Shown here: positions 46,801-58,443 of the stretch, one piece after another
How positions within the stretch are numbered: the stretch's first letter is position 1
Layout of the letters: each line of letters begins with the position of its first letter
Source: Sipunculus nudus
Taxonomy: Eukaryota; Annelida; Sipuncula; Golfingiida; Sipunculidae
Assembly (NCBI GenBank): GCA_026874595.1
Contig: CM049307.1
Coordinates: forward strand, 37,678,862 to 37,742,861
Direction of reading: 5' to 3'
DNA: 64,000 nt
Program-made: the position numbers and the translations under genes
Notes under the pieces: generated by a model
What the model was told of the DNA's origin: nothing
The model's database searches: none
Seen by the model: only the letters and a program-made list of their open reading frames with translations

Positions 46801-49800
46801 TAACCTTATATTGGTTAAAGCAAAATAAACCTGTATGAATTAAGGCCTAAATTTTTGGCTTGCTGAAATGAAGCCAAACCTGTTAACTAGGCAAGGTGAA
46901 AAATAAATTCTCTCGCTGACATATTTTATGGAATATTGGCAGGGCATAACAGCTACAGAGTTAACATGCTGTGGTTAAGTAGTAAAAAAATATATTCAAA
47001 CAATGAAAAATATTTGACCAGAACCCATACAACAGTTTCTGTAAAATTTGTCAACTTGTGCCTTGTGTATTTGGCAGCTTTTAAATTTCATAATGCAGAT
47101 ACTGAGCTCAGTTCCACATTTAAATTGCATATAGGTGATTAATGTCTGGATGATAACAAATTTAGTTTTTAATAGAATGAGAGACTCGTACTGATTATTT
47201 TGAGTCATGAACAGATATAAAATTTTCCATTAGCTATTTTCACTCTCATTAACATATTAACATGTACCGGTAGCCGCTGATGGCGCTGCAACAGATTTCT
47301 AAGTTTGTTGCATTGCCAGCCAACCGAAGGGCAAACTGGGATTTTAGCACAAAACAATCTGTTACTTTTAGAAAGGAAATTGAGTAAAATATTTCCAATG
47401 GTGGTACCATGCCAATATTCACATTGTTATTTGTTGAAAGGCCTGTAATCTAAAATAACTATTCTGGATAGCATAAATCACTTAAAAATCACTCAATAAC
47501 TGATTTTTTGTCCAGAGAGAATTGAAGCACAAACAACCTGGTAGACATCTTGCATCTGGCACAGTCCTGTATAATGCATCAGGTCTGTGTACTATTATGT
47601 ACATATTTTCACATCCTGGGTACAACATTAGGCTGTGAATAGGACTAAAATTTTTCAATGTCAAATATTAGATACACATAGATCAGCTGACATTAATCGA
47701 TGGAAATGTATGTTGAATCACACAGTTGTGTATGGAGTGTTATAATTATAAGTAACTGCAGGGACATTCTATGGACTACACATTGCATCAGGCATGAAAG
47801 AAAAGCAATTGTGGACTCCCATTCTTATGGGCTAATTTACATTATGCTTTCTTTACTATCTTACAGATTGCAACAGCAGAGAAACTGAACCCCATCAAAC
47901 AAGATACAAAGAAAGGAAAGCTAAGATTTGTCCATAACTGTTTCCCTCATCATGGCTACATCTGGAACTATGGAGCACTACCACAGGTAGGGGGCAGCAC
48001 TAGTTGTCATGTAACAGTCCTCATTCTTGATAATTGTCCAGCAGCACTTTCACTGACTCCTATATTTCTTATATATTCTAAATTTTAATATGAAAAAATG
48101 TCTCATATATTTTCAGCAATTAGACCATAACCATCTATATTTTCCTATTTAATGCTTCATTTCACATATGCATTTCAGTTAATATTGAAAAATAATTGTT
48201 ATATAGACCTGTTATTATTGAAAACATTGAAACAATTGTGCATGGAAGTGCAGCAGTCAATCAAGTACTGACATCTAAACCTTTAAACCTTTTGATGCTG
48301 TTTGGTGAACTGATGGTTATGATAAGTAAAAAAGTGAAACATGATTGTGCTGTGAAAATTCCTAGATCTTTTCTGTATTTCCTACTGAAAATACCTATAG
48401 ATATCTCCCCCAAGATATATCTGTAGAAGAACTCCTCTATGGTAGTGCATATGCAAACAACACCAGAAATGAAGAAATCTTTACATCTGTATGTTCATAC
48501 ATAGAAAACACAAACCGGTTCAAAACATAAAAATCTCCCACAACACCTCCAAAACACAGACATACAACTATAACACTTTCACTTACCAAACATCCACTAC
48601 CAAACACAACCCCTACCATAACACTGAATACTGCCATCGTTTTATGTTTTATATTTTATATTTTATACTAGAAATATTAGGGAGAGAGTCAAGATAAGCT
48701 TTAAGTAGCTTGCACTTAATCCCATTGATGTCTGTACCATAAGATATGTGCATATTCAATAAAATATCTCAAACAAACAAACCTATAAAGTCCCATATTT
48801 TTGTCTCAAATACTGCTATAAAATTTCTTTATTTGTTCAGGAGGCTGGGAAGAGCCCTGTTCCTGTTTATCAACCATTCTGTTCACTCCTGCCATAACTT
48901 TTTGTAATGCATGCACTGTGCCCCTTGTTCTGTGCCCAAAAGGAATCCTTTGAATCTCATTCTTCACTGTGTGTGCTTCTGTTCTGATTCAATCATAACT
49001 CTTTTGGCAGCACCATATTGTGGGTGTTATTGATATGTTTAACATTTTTCTATATAGTTTTCCCAGTATTTTCTGTTTGGTTTGGGATTAGGACATAAGG
49101 CTGTAGAGCTTGCATTCTGGGGTTTCACTGTCATTTATCTGCAAAAATTACCTTCAAATCCATGTATCACACTACCAGCTGACAAAAGTTAACCATTATC
49201 TGTGTTTTCTTTCATCTAAATTCAGTATTCACTGCCATTTACTACTACTAGCTCGAGTTTCTAATTTTGTAACAAATTAAGGTTCATGACAACATATTGA
49301 TTGCACAGTTTATTTTGTTATTGAACTGAAGGATAATAATGAACATAATACCTACTCACTCTGATCAGTAAACTAATTTCAATCACCCAGATAATTGTAA
49401 TTTTAATGAATTAAAATATGAACTTTGACCTTTCACATAGACATGGGAAGATCCAAACCACACAGATGAGAGCACCACCTGCAAAGGCGACAATGATCCA
49501 ATTGATGTGTGCGAAATTGGTTACAAGGTGAGGTTACAAGATGTATAGAAGAACAGAAAAAAACCTCATTGTTGCTGTTATAGACAAATTATAACTTAGT
49601 CTCTGTGTATGAGCAAGACAAATTCAGACTTCGATCTTGTGGATATAAATCATTACAGTAATATGAAGGTTGATATTTTTATTATGAACAATTGTGGTAC
49701 CTAGTTAGCAAGTCTGTCCCCACCAAGAGGTGACAATGATATCATTTGTTGTGTTTTTTTTTTACAAATAATATAATTTAATATTACAATAACTGAATAA

Positions 49801-52800
49801 GATAATGAGAAAAGCAACTGCTTCATTTGAAAATAAACTTTTTGTCACCACAAGTTGACTGACAGGGGCAAGGACACCTTGTGATTGACAAGTACCACTG
49901 ATAAATGTAAAGGGACATGCAGAAAGTTTTCAAGCATAAAATTAACAAATGTGATTCAAATATATCATTCACTTGCTCTGTGTCAGTTTGTAATCATAAC
50001 AAAACCTGAGGACCTTTCACTTAATGGGTAGACTATTGTTTGGTTTTAGACAAAGGGGTATCACCTTATTTTGCACAGCATTTTAGAAGGACATAATGAA
50101 GTGATAGATTTTAAGTGTGAACTTATGAGCATGCAGAACATAATTAAAAATCAGATAATTAAACTGCTTTAAAAATGAAAAATTATCCTAATTAATGAAC
50201 AAATGCATATTAGTCATTATGGATCAAAACTGTGTATCTGTGAATGGTATGTTTTATGGACCTTTACTTTTACCTGAAGGTACACAAACGAGGTGCAGTG
50301 ATTCAGGTGAAACCCCTGGGAGTGATGGCACTAATTGATGAAGGTGGGTTCAGTAGAAGGGATGGTGACTTCTGCATGGTCTTGTCTTCATAATAACCAT
50401 CTTATGTTAACATCACACATCCATCAGTTTTATTTATATGGCTGTATCGACACTGGCAAATATCCAGACCGTGAATTGGTTTACTTTGTGCACACTGGGC
50501 CACTAATCGCATCTGTTTGATCTACAGTAGTCTGTATGAAAGGAGGTCTATCTTAGTATGGGTTACTTTAGTCCAGTTTACAGTAAACCTGTTCCTAGTC
50601 CATACACTCAAATCTGTTTCTATAGTCTGCATGAGGCTGGTTTGCTATCATATGACCTATTCTTTCCTGCAAAACATCATTTATTGCAGCACAGTAAATG
50701 AGATTTACAACCAGATGGGGACAGCAAACTCACCTTTTATTGAATAAACTGATATAGGCTTTTGTTAAGTGAGACATAGTGTGGATGCAAATCATACTAC
50801 CAGACTAAAGGAAACTGGTTTTGTATAATCAGATTTAGATGCAAACTAAGTGTGAAATGGCATTAGTTACAGTGAACAAAATAAATATTATCTAAACTTA
50901 AGGACACATGGAATTTCTGTTTAAATAAATGGGATAATAAGTAAATTTAGATGATTATTCAGTATTGAATAAATGTGATTTAATAATTGCACAACTGATC
51001 TTTGTCCAGTGAACATAATAATTGTTTGAATGAGTGAACTTGCCCAGTGAACATATTGATAGTTTATATGATAGACACCAGGTGGCAGCTCTGTATGGTA
51101 GTTGGCAGTGTAGACTTAATCCAGAGGTTGTTGAAGTCAACAACGTTTCAGACAAAATTGCAGTGTTTTTCCTCAGTCGGAGTACAAGTACTGGACAAAT
51201 ATTTTATGTAAAATCATCTTTGTTTTGTAATCATCAGTATTTATTTTATTTGTTCACAGGTAGATAATCAAATTCATTAAAAGCATTACTGAAGTAAGTT
51301 TCATCCTGAAAACACTGAAATGTACTGACAGCTTCAAACTTCAACTGTGCATTTTTACATTAAAATATTTTGTTGTATAATTCCCATGTCATTTGTCATG
51401 CTTACAACACACAGAACTTTCCTTCCTTCATATTTTGACATTAGCAGTAATTGTGCACTGTCCATCCACATAGGCCTTGTTTCTTCCCTTTCTCCAGTGC
51501 AGTCAGTCTTCAGTTTGTTTTATATAGTTTTTATCTTATCCAGCATAAAGAGCTCATAACATCCCAGTGCATGATCCTTATTTTTTAGAAAGCTCCTCAT
51601 TCATTTTGTGACTGATTTTAATTTTGTTTAATCAATCCAATAGTGCTAGGTGGGTGATTTGAAACTTCTGCAATGAATTTTGAAATTCTTTAATTTTCAA
51701 ATGTATGCAAACATTTTCAAAATCACAAAAAAATGCTTCTCCGTTATTACCTGACTGATATTGTTTCTCCTTGTTGTCTGTGATAGGGCTTAGTGCTCCC
51801 TTCTTAACTTGTACACAGAATTTAAAACCTGCAGTTGGGGCTACCTGAAATACCAGCTTCCTGTGATGAAAACTGCATGAAAATTGCATAATATTATTTC
51901 TATAGGATCCTGGATGGACACTATTTCATTGACATTCTTGTTAAATTAAATAATTTATTGGATAATACATTGGGTTGTTCATTGCCATTTGTAAATCCTG
52001 ACTCTGGACTTTTGTTTGAGCATAACTGATTTTAAAAAAATATTTCAGAGTTTTCCTCCAGATATACATTTTGTACATTAACTTGGATTCTGACTGAACT
52101 ATGTGTCAGATAGTGGATAGAGGAATTCATGTCATATATCTTGTACTCAGCTGACTGAAAATCAGGAGCACTGTATCATAAATTCAAATTAATGTGTATC
52201 CCCATTCAAATGTGTATCTCTGCCCTCATTTAAATTTCTTTAGACAGTTGGGCCAACCAGTTCATCATAAATATTATCAACAGTCATTGCTTTCAATGTA
52301 CATAGTCCATTTTGAATTAAATCTGAAAAAAAGACTCCCCTGAAAGTTTCTATGGATATCCATGCAATTTGATGTGCTCATTTTTCTTTGGTGTCTTTAT
52401 TGGATGTACAATGTTGTTCATGGTGCTACCTTTAATTTCTTCATTTTACCTCAGTGAGTAAATTCATGCAAACTGTATTGATGAGCACTTTGTTAATCCG
52501 TAAACTGTATATACCTGGTGTTGAATTGGCGCTTCATGGCCTGCCTTTATATGTTATATTACAATTTACAAACCAAAGTGACTATAAATATTGTGTGACC
52601 TGGTGTTTTGGATCAGGTGTAATGAGTAATCGATCATCAGTAAAAATCAGACTTCTACTGTATAATAACCAGAATGAATTTTCTGACCATATATAGACAT
52701 CTACATTGCCTTAAATGATGTATAGGCCTACATATTTGTAAATATATATAATAATTCCATAGCCTTTATATGCATGCCATTACCTTATGTATGACGTTAT

Positions 52801-55800
52801 TAATGAACAGATACTTTTCTAGGATTTGTTCACATCAATCAAATAAAAGGTACATTTCCTTGTTATAAAGTCAAAGTTATGTGCAAAACTTTGTAATCAG
52901 TTACAGCACAATTATAGCACAGATCAATTATAGCTCCAACTGATCGATCATCAACCAATCACTTATGTGACCTGCCTCATAAATCGGGCACTAAGCAATA
53001 CCTTGTATAATCTGGTTCTTATTGACAGTCACTCATTTGCAGATACAGACTTTATTCTTTCATTGAGTTTGGCATAATCAGCCAAACCAGTTCATGCAAG
53101 TGTCACTTCAGTTAACTTTCTTAAATATTTATATAAGGGGTATGATTTCATACCCAACAAAATATATTTACAGCCGTGAAATTTGCTATGCATATTGATA
53201 TTTGAAGATTTTTATGTTTTTTGGGATACATATTGTGTGGTGTGCCCCTGGCAAATCCAATCGGGTAAAATGGTAAATGAAAGTTAAAATTGCTGCCACA
53301 TTACAGTAACTCATACAGCTGATTTTTGTTCATAAGACTCTCACAAGATGGCAGCAGGAGTAGCTTTATTCATGGGGGTAACATTGTTCTGGTTTATTGA
53401 TCATCCTTCCAGATGAAGGCCATTAGGTGTAAATGACAACACTCAGAGGAATTTCAGGGGTTAACTTATACCCCCTTACTCTGTCCTGCTTTAATAATAA
53501 TTATGCTGAAGATACAGGTATTTTACTTAAAATTCCACACAGACTTGTGTTGGTTAAATGAAAAATGGGTTATTTTTCCTTGGGTTTTAGAACAATCCTC
53601 AAGGGATATTTTACATTTAAAGTTTTTTAGCTCAGCTGACTATAAGTCATCTGAGCTATAGTCATGGTCCATTGTCCGTCGTCCGTCCCTCTGTCTGTCC
53701 GTCCGTCCGTCCGTCTGTCCGTCTGGATGTCCGTCCGTAAGACTGGCACGTTTCGACACCGTTGGACCTACGAATCTGAATTTCGGCATACAGTTAGATG
53801 TCCCCATAATCTCCTACCATGCCAAAAATTGGGTCAATAGGACTTCGTTCCTTTGAGATATTAAGGAAAAACCTCAATTTTTTATAAGAAATCTATTTTC
53901 ACACTTCAGGACTGCCTAATATCAAAACCACTCATCTGGTTTTCTTCATATTTACCATAGATATTCCTCTATTTAGTTCCTATGTACATGCCAGATATTA
54001 AGTCAGTATTATATAATTTAAAAAAGTTATTGGCCCAAACATAATGCACTTTGTAAAAAAATCAGGAAGATATTTTGTCACTTAAGACCCAAAGTGTTAA
54101 AGGTAGGGACTTTTTTCCAGTAATACAACTTTAATTAATCAAAATTTAATTGTATACCAAAAATTAGATCAAAATCGGTTAAATTTTTTTAAATATTGGC
54201 AAAAATATAAAATTGGTACCTTAAATTTAGCCCAACTTTGGCCATGGCACGTTTTTTTCCTGTAAGTACTGTGGATTTAATTTTCACACCATGTATACAT
54301 AAGGATTTAATCTGTTAAAATCTGAAATTTGAAAATAAAAGCTGCAAAATTAGGCTAGTTATTGAATTTTTTTGGAGGCTCTTGTTGTATTCCCTTACAT
54401 TGTCAAGCAGTCCACTTTGATGACTGTAGGTCATTCAGTGCACATCTCTATGCTCCCCAGGCTGTTGACATAATTTTAGATGTCCCCAAAATCTCCTACC
54501 ATACCGAAAATTTGGTCATTAGGACTTTGTTCCTTCGAGATATTAAGGAAAAAAACTCTGTTTTCCATAAAAAAAAGCCATTGTTACACTTCAAGGCTGC
54601 CTAATATCAAAACCACTGATCTGTTTTTGATCGTATTTAGTATTCACATTCTTTTATAAATTTTCTATGAACATACCAAAAATTAGGTCAGTATTGAGTA
54701 TTATTTTGAAGTTATGGGCCAAAACATAATGCAATTTTTTAAAAAATCAGGAAATATATTTACTCACATGAGAATTGCTGAACCGAGAGACCTTTTTTCA
54801 GGAATATAACTTTATTTAATCAAAATTCAATTGTTTACCCAAAATTAGATCTGAATTTTGCAAATTTTTCAAGTTATTAGCATAAATAAAAAACAATACC
54901 TTAAATTTTGTCCAACTTTGGCACTGTTGATTTAATTTTCCCTGCATATATGCATAGGGATTTAATCTTTTAAAATCTGAACTTTCAAAAGAAATTGATT
55001 GGAATGAATAGCTTTTATTCATGTTTTCACACACCATGTCAAGTGTTGTTTACATCTAGCCCACCTAGTAGTACAGCCTTCACTTGCATTATGTAACCCA
55101 CCCCAGGCAGCTTACCTTGGCCCAGCTTGGCCACTACTAGCAGGCTTCCCCTCGCCCTGCACTCATCCCCCCCCCCCCCCCAGCTGGTGCATAAACTAGA
55201 TGAATGTTATAATTTTTCTGTATTTTATTTTATTCTTGGACATGCTAAATTTTAGATTTTGTATTGAACCACCAGGGTTACAATGATTAAAGTGTACATT
55301 TAATTGTGTCCACAAAGTGGTGTATTGCTGTGAAAGTCTGGATGTTCATGAGATAAATAATTCCTTACTTCAGAAGAGTAAAAACTTCACCAGGTGTGAA
55401 ATTGACTATTAATTCCAGTAATTAATTAAAACTGGGATAGTAATTAGCACAATGATATTGTTTGTCCCTCATTCAACCAACAGTGTATACTTTATTTGAA
55501 AAAATGTTTTATTTTGTCAAATTTACTTTTATTTTATTTTGGTGAATAAAATTAAGCATGTCCTGAAAACTCCAATATGCAAAACTTTTTAATAGTGATT
55601 CAAGGAATATTCTTGTAGATGCCATGTTGTGGCATTATTTTCTTTTAAAATCAGTTAAAACATTTATGATTTAAAAAAAAATAAAATATATGTGTATGCA
55701 TAATATGACCCAATGTTTTTTACTCTGTATATATAATGATTGCAACTTTTGCAACAATTCTAATATTTTAACTTATATTTTCAGGTTTTTTAATTAAAAA

Positions 55801-57485
55801 TTTATAAACCTGTAAATAAAAAAATGATACAGATAAAAACTTCTTAATGGAAAAAGTGGATCTGCTTAAAAAAATAGGATTATATATAAACTTAAATGCA
55901 TTATTCTCTTGAAAGTGAAATAAAGGTATTAGTCCATTCTGTCCACTTGCCTGTCCATCTGTAAATTTTCGTATGCAACACAGTATCTCAAAACTTTTAC
56001 TGTTTTTCTTCATGACAGTCTTGTCAGAGTATTAGTTTGCAATCATATATTTAGAACTTTACTATAACCAAGTAGGAGGGCCCCTTTCCTCTTAGCTTTT
56101 CATATTCTTATATAAATGAAAAACATTACAATAGAATATTTCTACATCCACCTTCGTGCTGCCCTCACTTTTCCCTTCTCCGAACCCCATCCCAAAGTCA
56201 GCCTCAGTAAGCAAGAACAAGATGAATCAGATATATTCATACTTTAATATTTTGTATAACTATTCGTCCATAGGTACCTATGTACATGCCAGAAATTATG
56301 TCAATATTGTGTAATATGTAGACATAGTGGGCATCACAATAATGTACCTTGTCAAGACTAAAGAGATATTGTGTCATACAGTCACATATTCATAAATCAC
56401 TTCATCAACATAGTTAATCATAACATCATATCTGTCAAATTGAACGCTTGCAGACTACCATACACTTTAGATCCTTCAACAAATAGCCTTATCATCTACT
56501 ACTGCTTATTACTGCTGTCATTGCATTCATATTTGCTCAAATATATCACAATTTTCAACCCCTCCTAAATAAATAAAAAATAAACCACTTTATTTGACTC
56601 TATTAATCCATCAGTCAGGTAATTTCATTTATCATTTACTCACATATTACATTACATTCCTTTATAATAGCCCAACATGTACATGATATTCATAAGCTTT
56701 ATCGACTCGATATAGTATCACAGTGGAGAAACATTTATAGTCCAATCACGATCAGCTGAGCGCCGTTACCCATGGGTCCCTTGTTTACTGATTAGAATAC
56801 ATGGACTAACAGATTTTTATTCTTTTATTTTAAAATCACAGAGACCTGTGGGGGTTCATAGTTGAATTGATTATTTTATAATGGAGTTGAGTTGCAAACA
56901 CTTCAGTCAGGGTCTGTTTGATGAATTAAACAGTTAATTCACTTCTTCTCCTGAATAGAGTAACCCGCTTTTTTCCAGAAAAAAAATCTTTGAAAATGTT
57001 TAGTGAGACTGGGAGCCTGTGTAGTAAATCGTGGGGCAGCAGCAATACTCTGATCAGTAGAATATGAAATGCAAATTTTTTTTTTAATATTTTTTACACA
57101 CATGTGTAAGGTCCTGGGAATCATTCAGACCCTTTTGTATTTGAAAGAGGGAAATACTTCCTAAATTTTGGAATTCATTTCATCATTTAAATACTGTTTA
57201 TACAGTTGATAAAAAATCAGATTAAATTTTCATAATTTTTTTTTTCTATCAAACAAAAATGTTACTGTGCGAGTGCTCAAATATTAGCACTAGCTCTCTC
57301 TCTACTTTACATGTTAGGTTTATTGAAATGCCCCTTTCATAAAGATTTGTCCTTTCCTTGTTGTATTGACCATTTGTTTCTCTTGCATGTTTAAGCACAT
57401 TTCTATCGTTGTTTCCATCCAGGTGAGACAGATTGGAAGATCATTGCTATCGATGTCACAGACCCCTTGGCCAGTCAGATGAATG
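31671..57485 (+). CDS. PPA1: Inorganic pyrophosphatase, family I (PPA1/PPA2/Nurf-38 type), 6 exons seen, 3' end outside window
   Basis: Hydrolyses pyrophosphate to two phosphates using Mg2+, which pulls biosynthetic reactions forward. Six exons splice in frame at GT-AG borders and give 171 residues counted from the ATG at 31800, or 214 from 31671; animal family members are about 290 residues. Numbering from the 31800 ATG, the expected active-site residues are all seen: E50, K58, E60, R80, Y95, the DNDPID signature with D117, D119 and D122, then D149, D154 and K156. Each sits exactly two residues after its yeast enzyme counterpart. Blocks such as [22 protein letters not shown] and LIDEGETDWK are near identical to animal enzymes. 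The last visible exon ends in phase 1, where the family continues with the D-I-x-D-V block; no such exon was found before 64000. Introns 1 to 5 measure 12963, 2924, 1454, 752 and 7079 bp. The symbol is a family label, since the animal's own gene name is unknown. Confidence 0.96.
33420..34240. repeat. Tandem array, about 290-300-bp unit, nearly three copies, AGGTCA-rich
   Basis: GGGGTCATGAGGTCAAGG recurs at about 33546 and 33846 and as a variant at 34135. A second block, GGGGTAGCAAG followed by AGGTCA-like sites, recurs at 33698 and 33983. At 33992-34010 there are three AGGTCA motifs: the first two one base apart (a DR1 element), the third directly abutting. Short phrases such as TATGGCCCA and AACCCTATTGATTTTGGGG mark each unit. 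Confidence 0.88.
34480..36290. repeat. Tandem array, about 326-bp unit, five copies, with nuclear-receptor-like half sites
   Basis: The anchor CTGTGAGC recurs at 34851, 35179, 35503, 35829 and 36156, giving spacings of 328, 324, 326 and 327. The first copy (from about 34480) is the most diverged. Copies carry GGGGTCATGACC (two TGACC/GGTCA half sites back to back) and CCTTGACCTTGA, the reverse complement of TCAAGGTCA, the extended half site of ERR and NR5A receptors. A 20-base perfect palindrome lies at 35103-35122 and 35429-35448. The array sits inside intron 1 of the pyrophosphatase gene. Confidence 0.9.
38388..38495. mobile_element. Short inverted-repeat element, copy 2 (5' part)
   Basis: AGACTGTCCCAGTCCATGA, AAGACTTAATTGTTGCCTCT and GACAGAGATATATCAAACATTCTC match 19623-19710 closely. 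The right half and right inverted repeat are not evident. Inside intron 1. Confidence 0.6.
40385..40403. repeat. Poly-C run (19 bases)
   Basis: Uninterrupted C homopolymer inside intron 1. Confidence 0.95.
44824..44942 (+). CDS. PPA1: Pyrophosphatase exon 2
   Basis: Preceded by a pyrimidine-containing acceptor ending CTGCAG and followed by GTAAAT. With the split codon from exon 1 it gives 40 residues (21-60 of the short form), including [12 protein letters not shown] and [14 protein letters not shown]50, K58 and E60, which bind metal and phosphate in the family, lie here. It ends in phase 0. The exon is embedded in a long interval otherwise without recognisable coding sequence. Confidence 0.96.
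44943..47866 (+). other. Intron 2 of the pyrophosphatase gene (2924 bp)
   Basis: GTAAAT to TTACAG. Contains family F copy 2 (46117-46285) and otherwise nothing recognised. Confidence 0.85.
46117..46285. repeat. Dispersed repeat, family F, copy 2
   Basis: AAAAGACCACCTGTTGGACTGGTC, AAGTGGTCTTAATTTATAGG and CAGTTGGTCTTTCGGACAG parallel the copy at 8848-8998. Lies in intron 2 of the pyrophosphatase gene. Confidence 0.65.
47867..47986 (+). CDS. PPA1: Pyrophosphatase exon 3
   Basis: Acceptor TTACAG, donor GTAGGG, exactly 40 codons, phase 0 on both sides. Encodes residues 61-100, with [17 protein letters not shown] and [12 protein letters not shown]80 (phosphate binding) and Y95 match the active-site Arg78 and Tyr93 of the yeast enzyme. 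Confidence 0.97.
47987..49440 (+). other. Intron 3 of the pyrophosphatase gene (1454 bp)
   Basis: GTAGGG to ACATAG. An A/C-rich stretch at 48490-48640 (CAACAC, ACAAAC words) is the only compositional oddity. Confidence 0.85.
49441..49527 (+). CDS. PPA1: Pyrophosphatase exon 4 with the DNDPID metal-binding signature
   Basis: Acceptor ACATAG, donor GTGAGG, 29 codons (residues 101-129). Contains [10 protein letters not shown], then [12 protein letters not shown]. This is the family I signature D-x-D-P-x-D, whose three Asp side chains (D117, D119, D122) hold the catalytic metal ions. It is the single strongest piece of evidence for the gene identity. Confidence 0.97.
49528..50279 (+). other. Intron 4 of the pyrophosphatase gene (752 bp)
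   Basis: GTGAGG to CTGAAG. Nothing recognised inside. Confidence 0.85.
50280..50343 (+). CDS. PPA1: Pyrophosphatase exon 5
   Basis: Acceptor CTGAAG, donor GTGGGT. Encodes [21 protein letters not shown] plus the first base of Gly151 (phase 1 end). D149 matches yeast Asp147. The exon lacks a strong pyrimidine tract at its acceptor, but the reading frame and family alignment fix both borders. Confidence 0.94.
52600..52980. repeat. Dispersed repeat shared with intron 1
   Basis: TCGATCATCAGTAAAAAT and GACCATATATAGAC match 33181-33290. The later part (AAAGTTATGTGCAAAACT) recalls TAAGTTACGCGCAAAACT at 37542 in intron 1. The two parts are adjacent here but 4 kb apart in intron 1. Confidence 0.55.
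53628..55020. repeat. Family E repeat with (GTCC)n and a tandem duplication of about 680 bp
   Basis: Head TTTTTAGCTCAGCTGACTATAAGTC, then GTCC/GTCT repeats at 53674-53738. TTAGATGTCCCCATAATCTC at about 53801 recurs as TTAGATGTCCCCAAAATCTC at 54477. TTGGCCCAAACATAATGCA at 54030 recurs at 54713, and GGATTTAATCTGTTAAAATC at 54302 recurs at 54957. A further eroded fragment is near 56270-56370. All within intron 5. Confidence 0.7.
57423..57485 (+). CDS. PPA1: Pyrophosphatase exon 6 (last one visible)
   Basis: Acceptor ATCCAG, donor GTGAGT. Completes Gly151 and reads [20 protein letters not shown], holding D154 and K156 of the active site, then one base of a phase 1 split codon. The family continues with a segment rich in D-I-x-D-V and then L-E-A-T-x-x-W-F; no match to this was found in the 6.5 kb that remain, so intron 6 runs past the window end. 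Confidence 0.95.
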
Positions 57486-58381
57486 GTGAGTGACATGTTT
57501 AATACACTTGACGGAGTCACTGTCATGAAATTGATCTTTACTCCATTCAGCCTACTGTGAATACCTGTTTTTTGGGGGAATTTTTTCCACTGTGACACTT
57601 TCTTTATGAGGTTGCGTTCACATGTATGTGGCAGGAACTGCTGAGCGGCCAATCCTTTTCCTTACAATCGTCTTGTGTTTGCTGCATGATAGCGCATGCC
57701 TTCCTGACATTGCTGAGTGGACTCAAAAGATACGAGGCCAGCATGGGTACTGGGAAACTCCATGTGATGTCATCAAGGCAGTATTTAATGTGTTTGTTAC
57801 ACTTCAAATGCAGAAATCCAGCATAAATGGATTTGAAAAACTGGCAGACGTAGAAATAGGATATGGCGTAACAGTTTGCTTGAATGTTGCTGCGCTTCTG
57901 ATGCGCAAAATGTGTAAATGGAAAAGCACTCTAAAGATGCATGGTACAATTGAAATCTGAAGAAAGGACCTAACATACAACAAGGGAAAGAAATACATTT
58001 CTGTCACAGTATTTAAGAAATAGAATAATTATAAAATCAGAGTCTGTGGTAATCAGTCTACATTTCACCAACTGTCAATCCCATTGATGGCAGTCCAGAT
58101 TGGTTGCATGTAAAAACAGCCTCAGTTTCCATCTTTTGATTGGATTATTTCATTTAAACACTGTAAACACCAGCAAAATCAAAGATGGCTACTCATGCAG
58201 GGACACATGTTATATGTCAGATCAATGGAAAGAGTCTGAAGAGAAGTAAAAGTTGAATTTGGGAATAAAATTGTGATTGCCATATCAGGTTCTCATGCTT
58301 TCTATTAAATCATGAAATAATAAAGATTTTAGGAAAATAATCCACAAAAGACAGGTGTTTACAGTTAATGGGACAGAGTAG

Positions 58382-58384
<3 letters not shown>

Positions 58385-58440
<56 letters not shown>

Positions 58441-58443
58441 TAT
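58385..58443. repeat. (AT)n microsatellite
   Basis: About 26 TA units with an ACATATA ending. Confidence 0.95.

Larger units (their letters stand above)
50344..57422 (+). other. Intron 5 of the pyrophosphatase gene (7079 bp)
   Basis: GTGGGT to ATCCAG. Holds a dispersed repeat (52600-52980) related to 33170-33340 and 37310-37650, the family E repeat with its duplication (53628-55020) and a 15-base C run (55167-55181). Confidence 0.85.

Noticed and set aside
57320-57652. 110-codon - strand frame over exon 6
   Set aside because: Antisense of the pyrophosphatase exon; no motif of its own.
57622-57960. 112-codon + strand open frame in intron 6
   Set aside because: No recognisable domain, no splice or promoter context, overlapped by frames on the other strand; length is within chance for this size of window.
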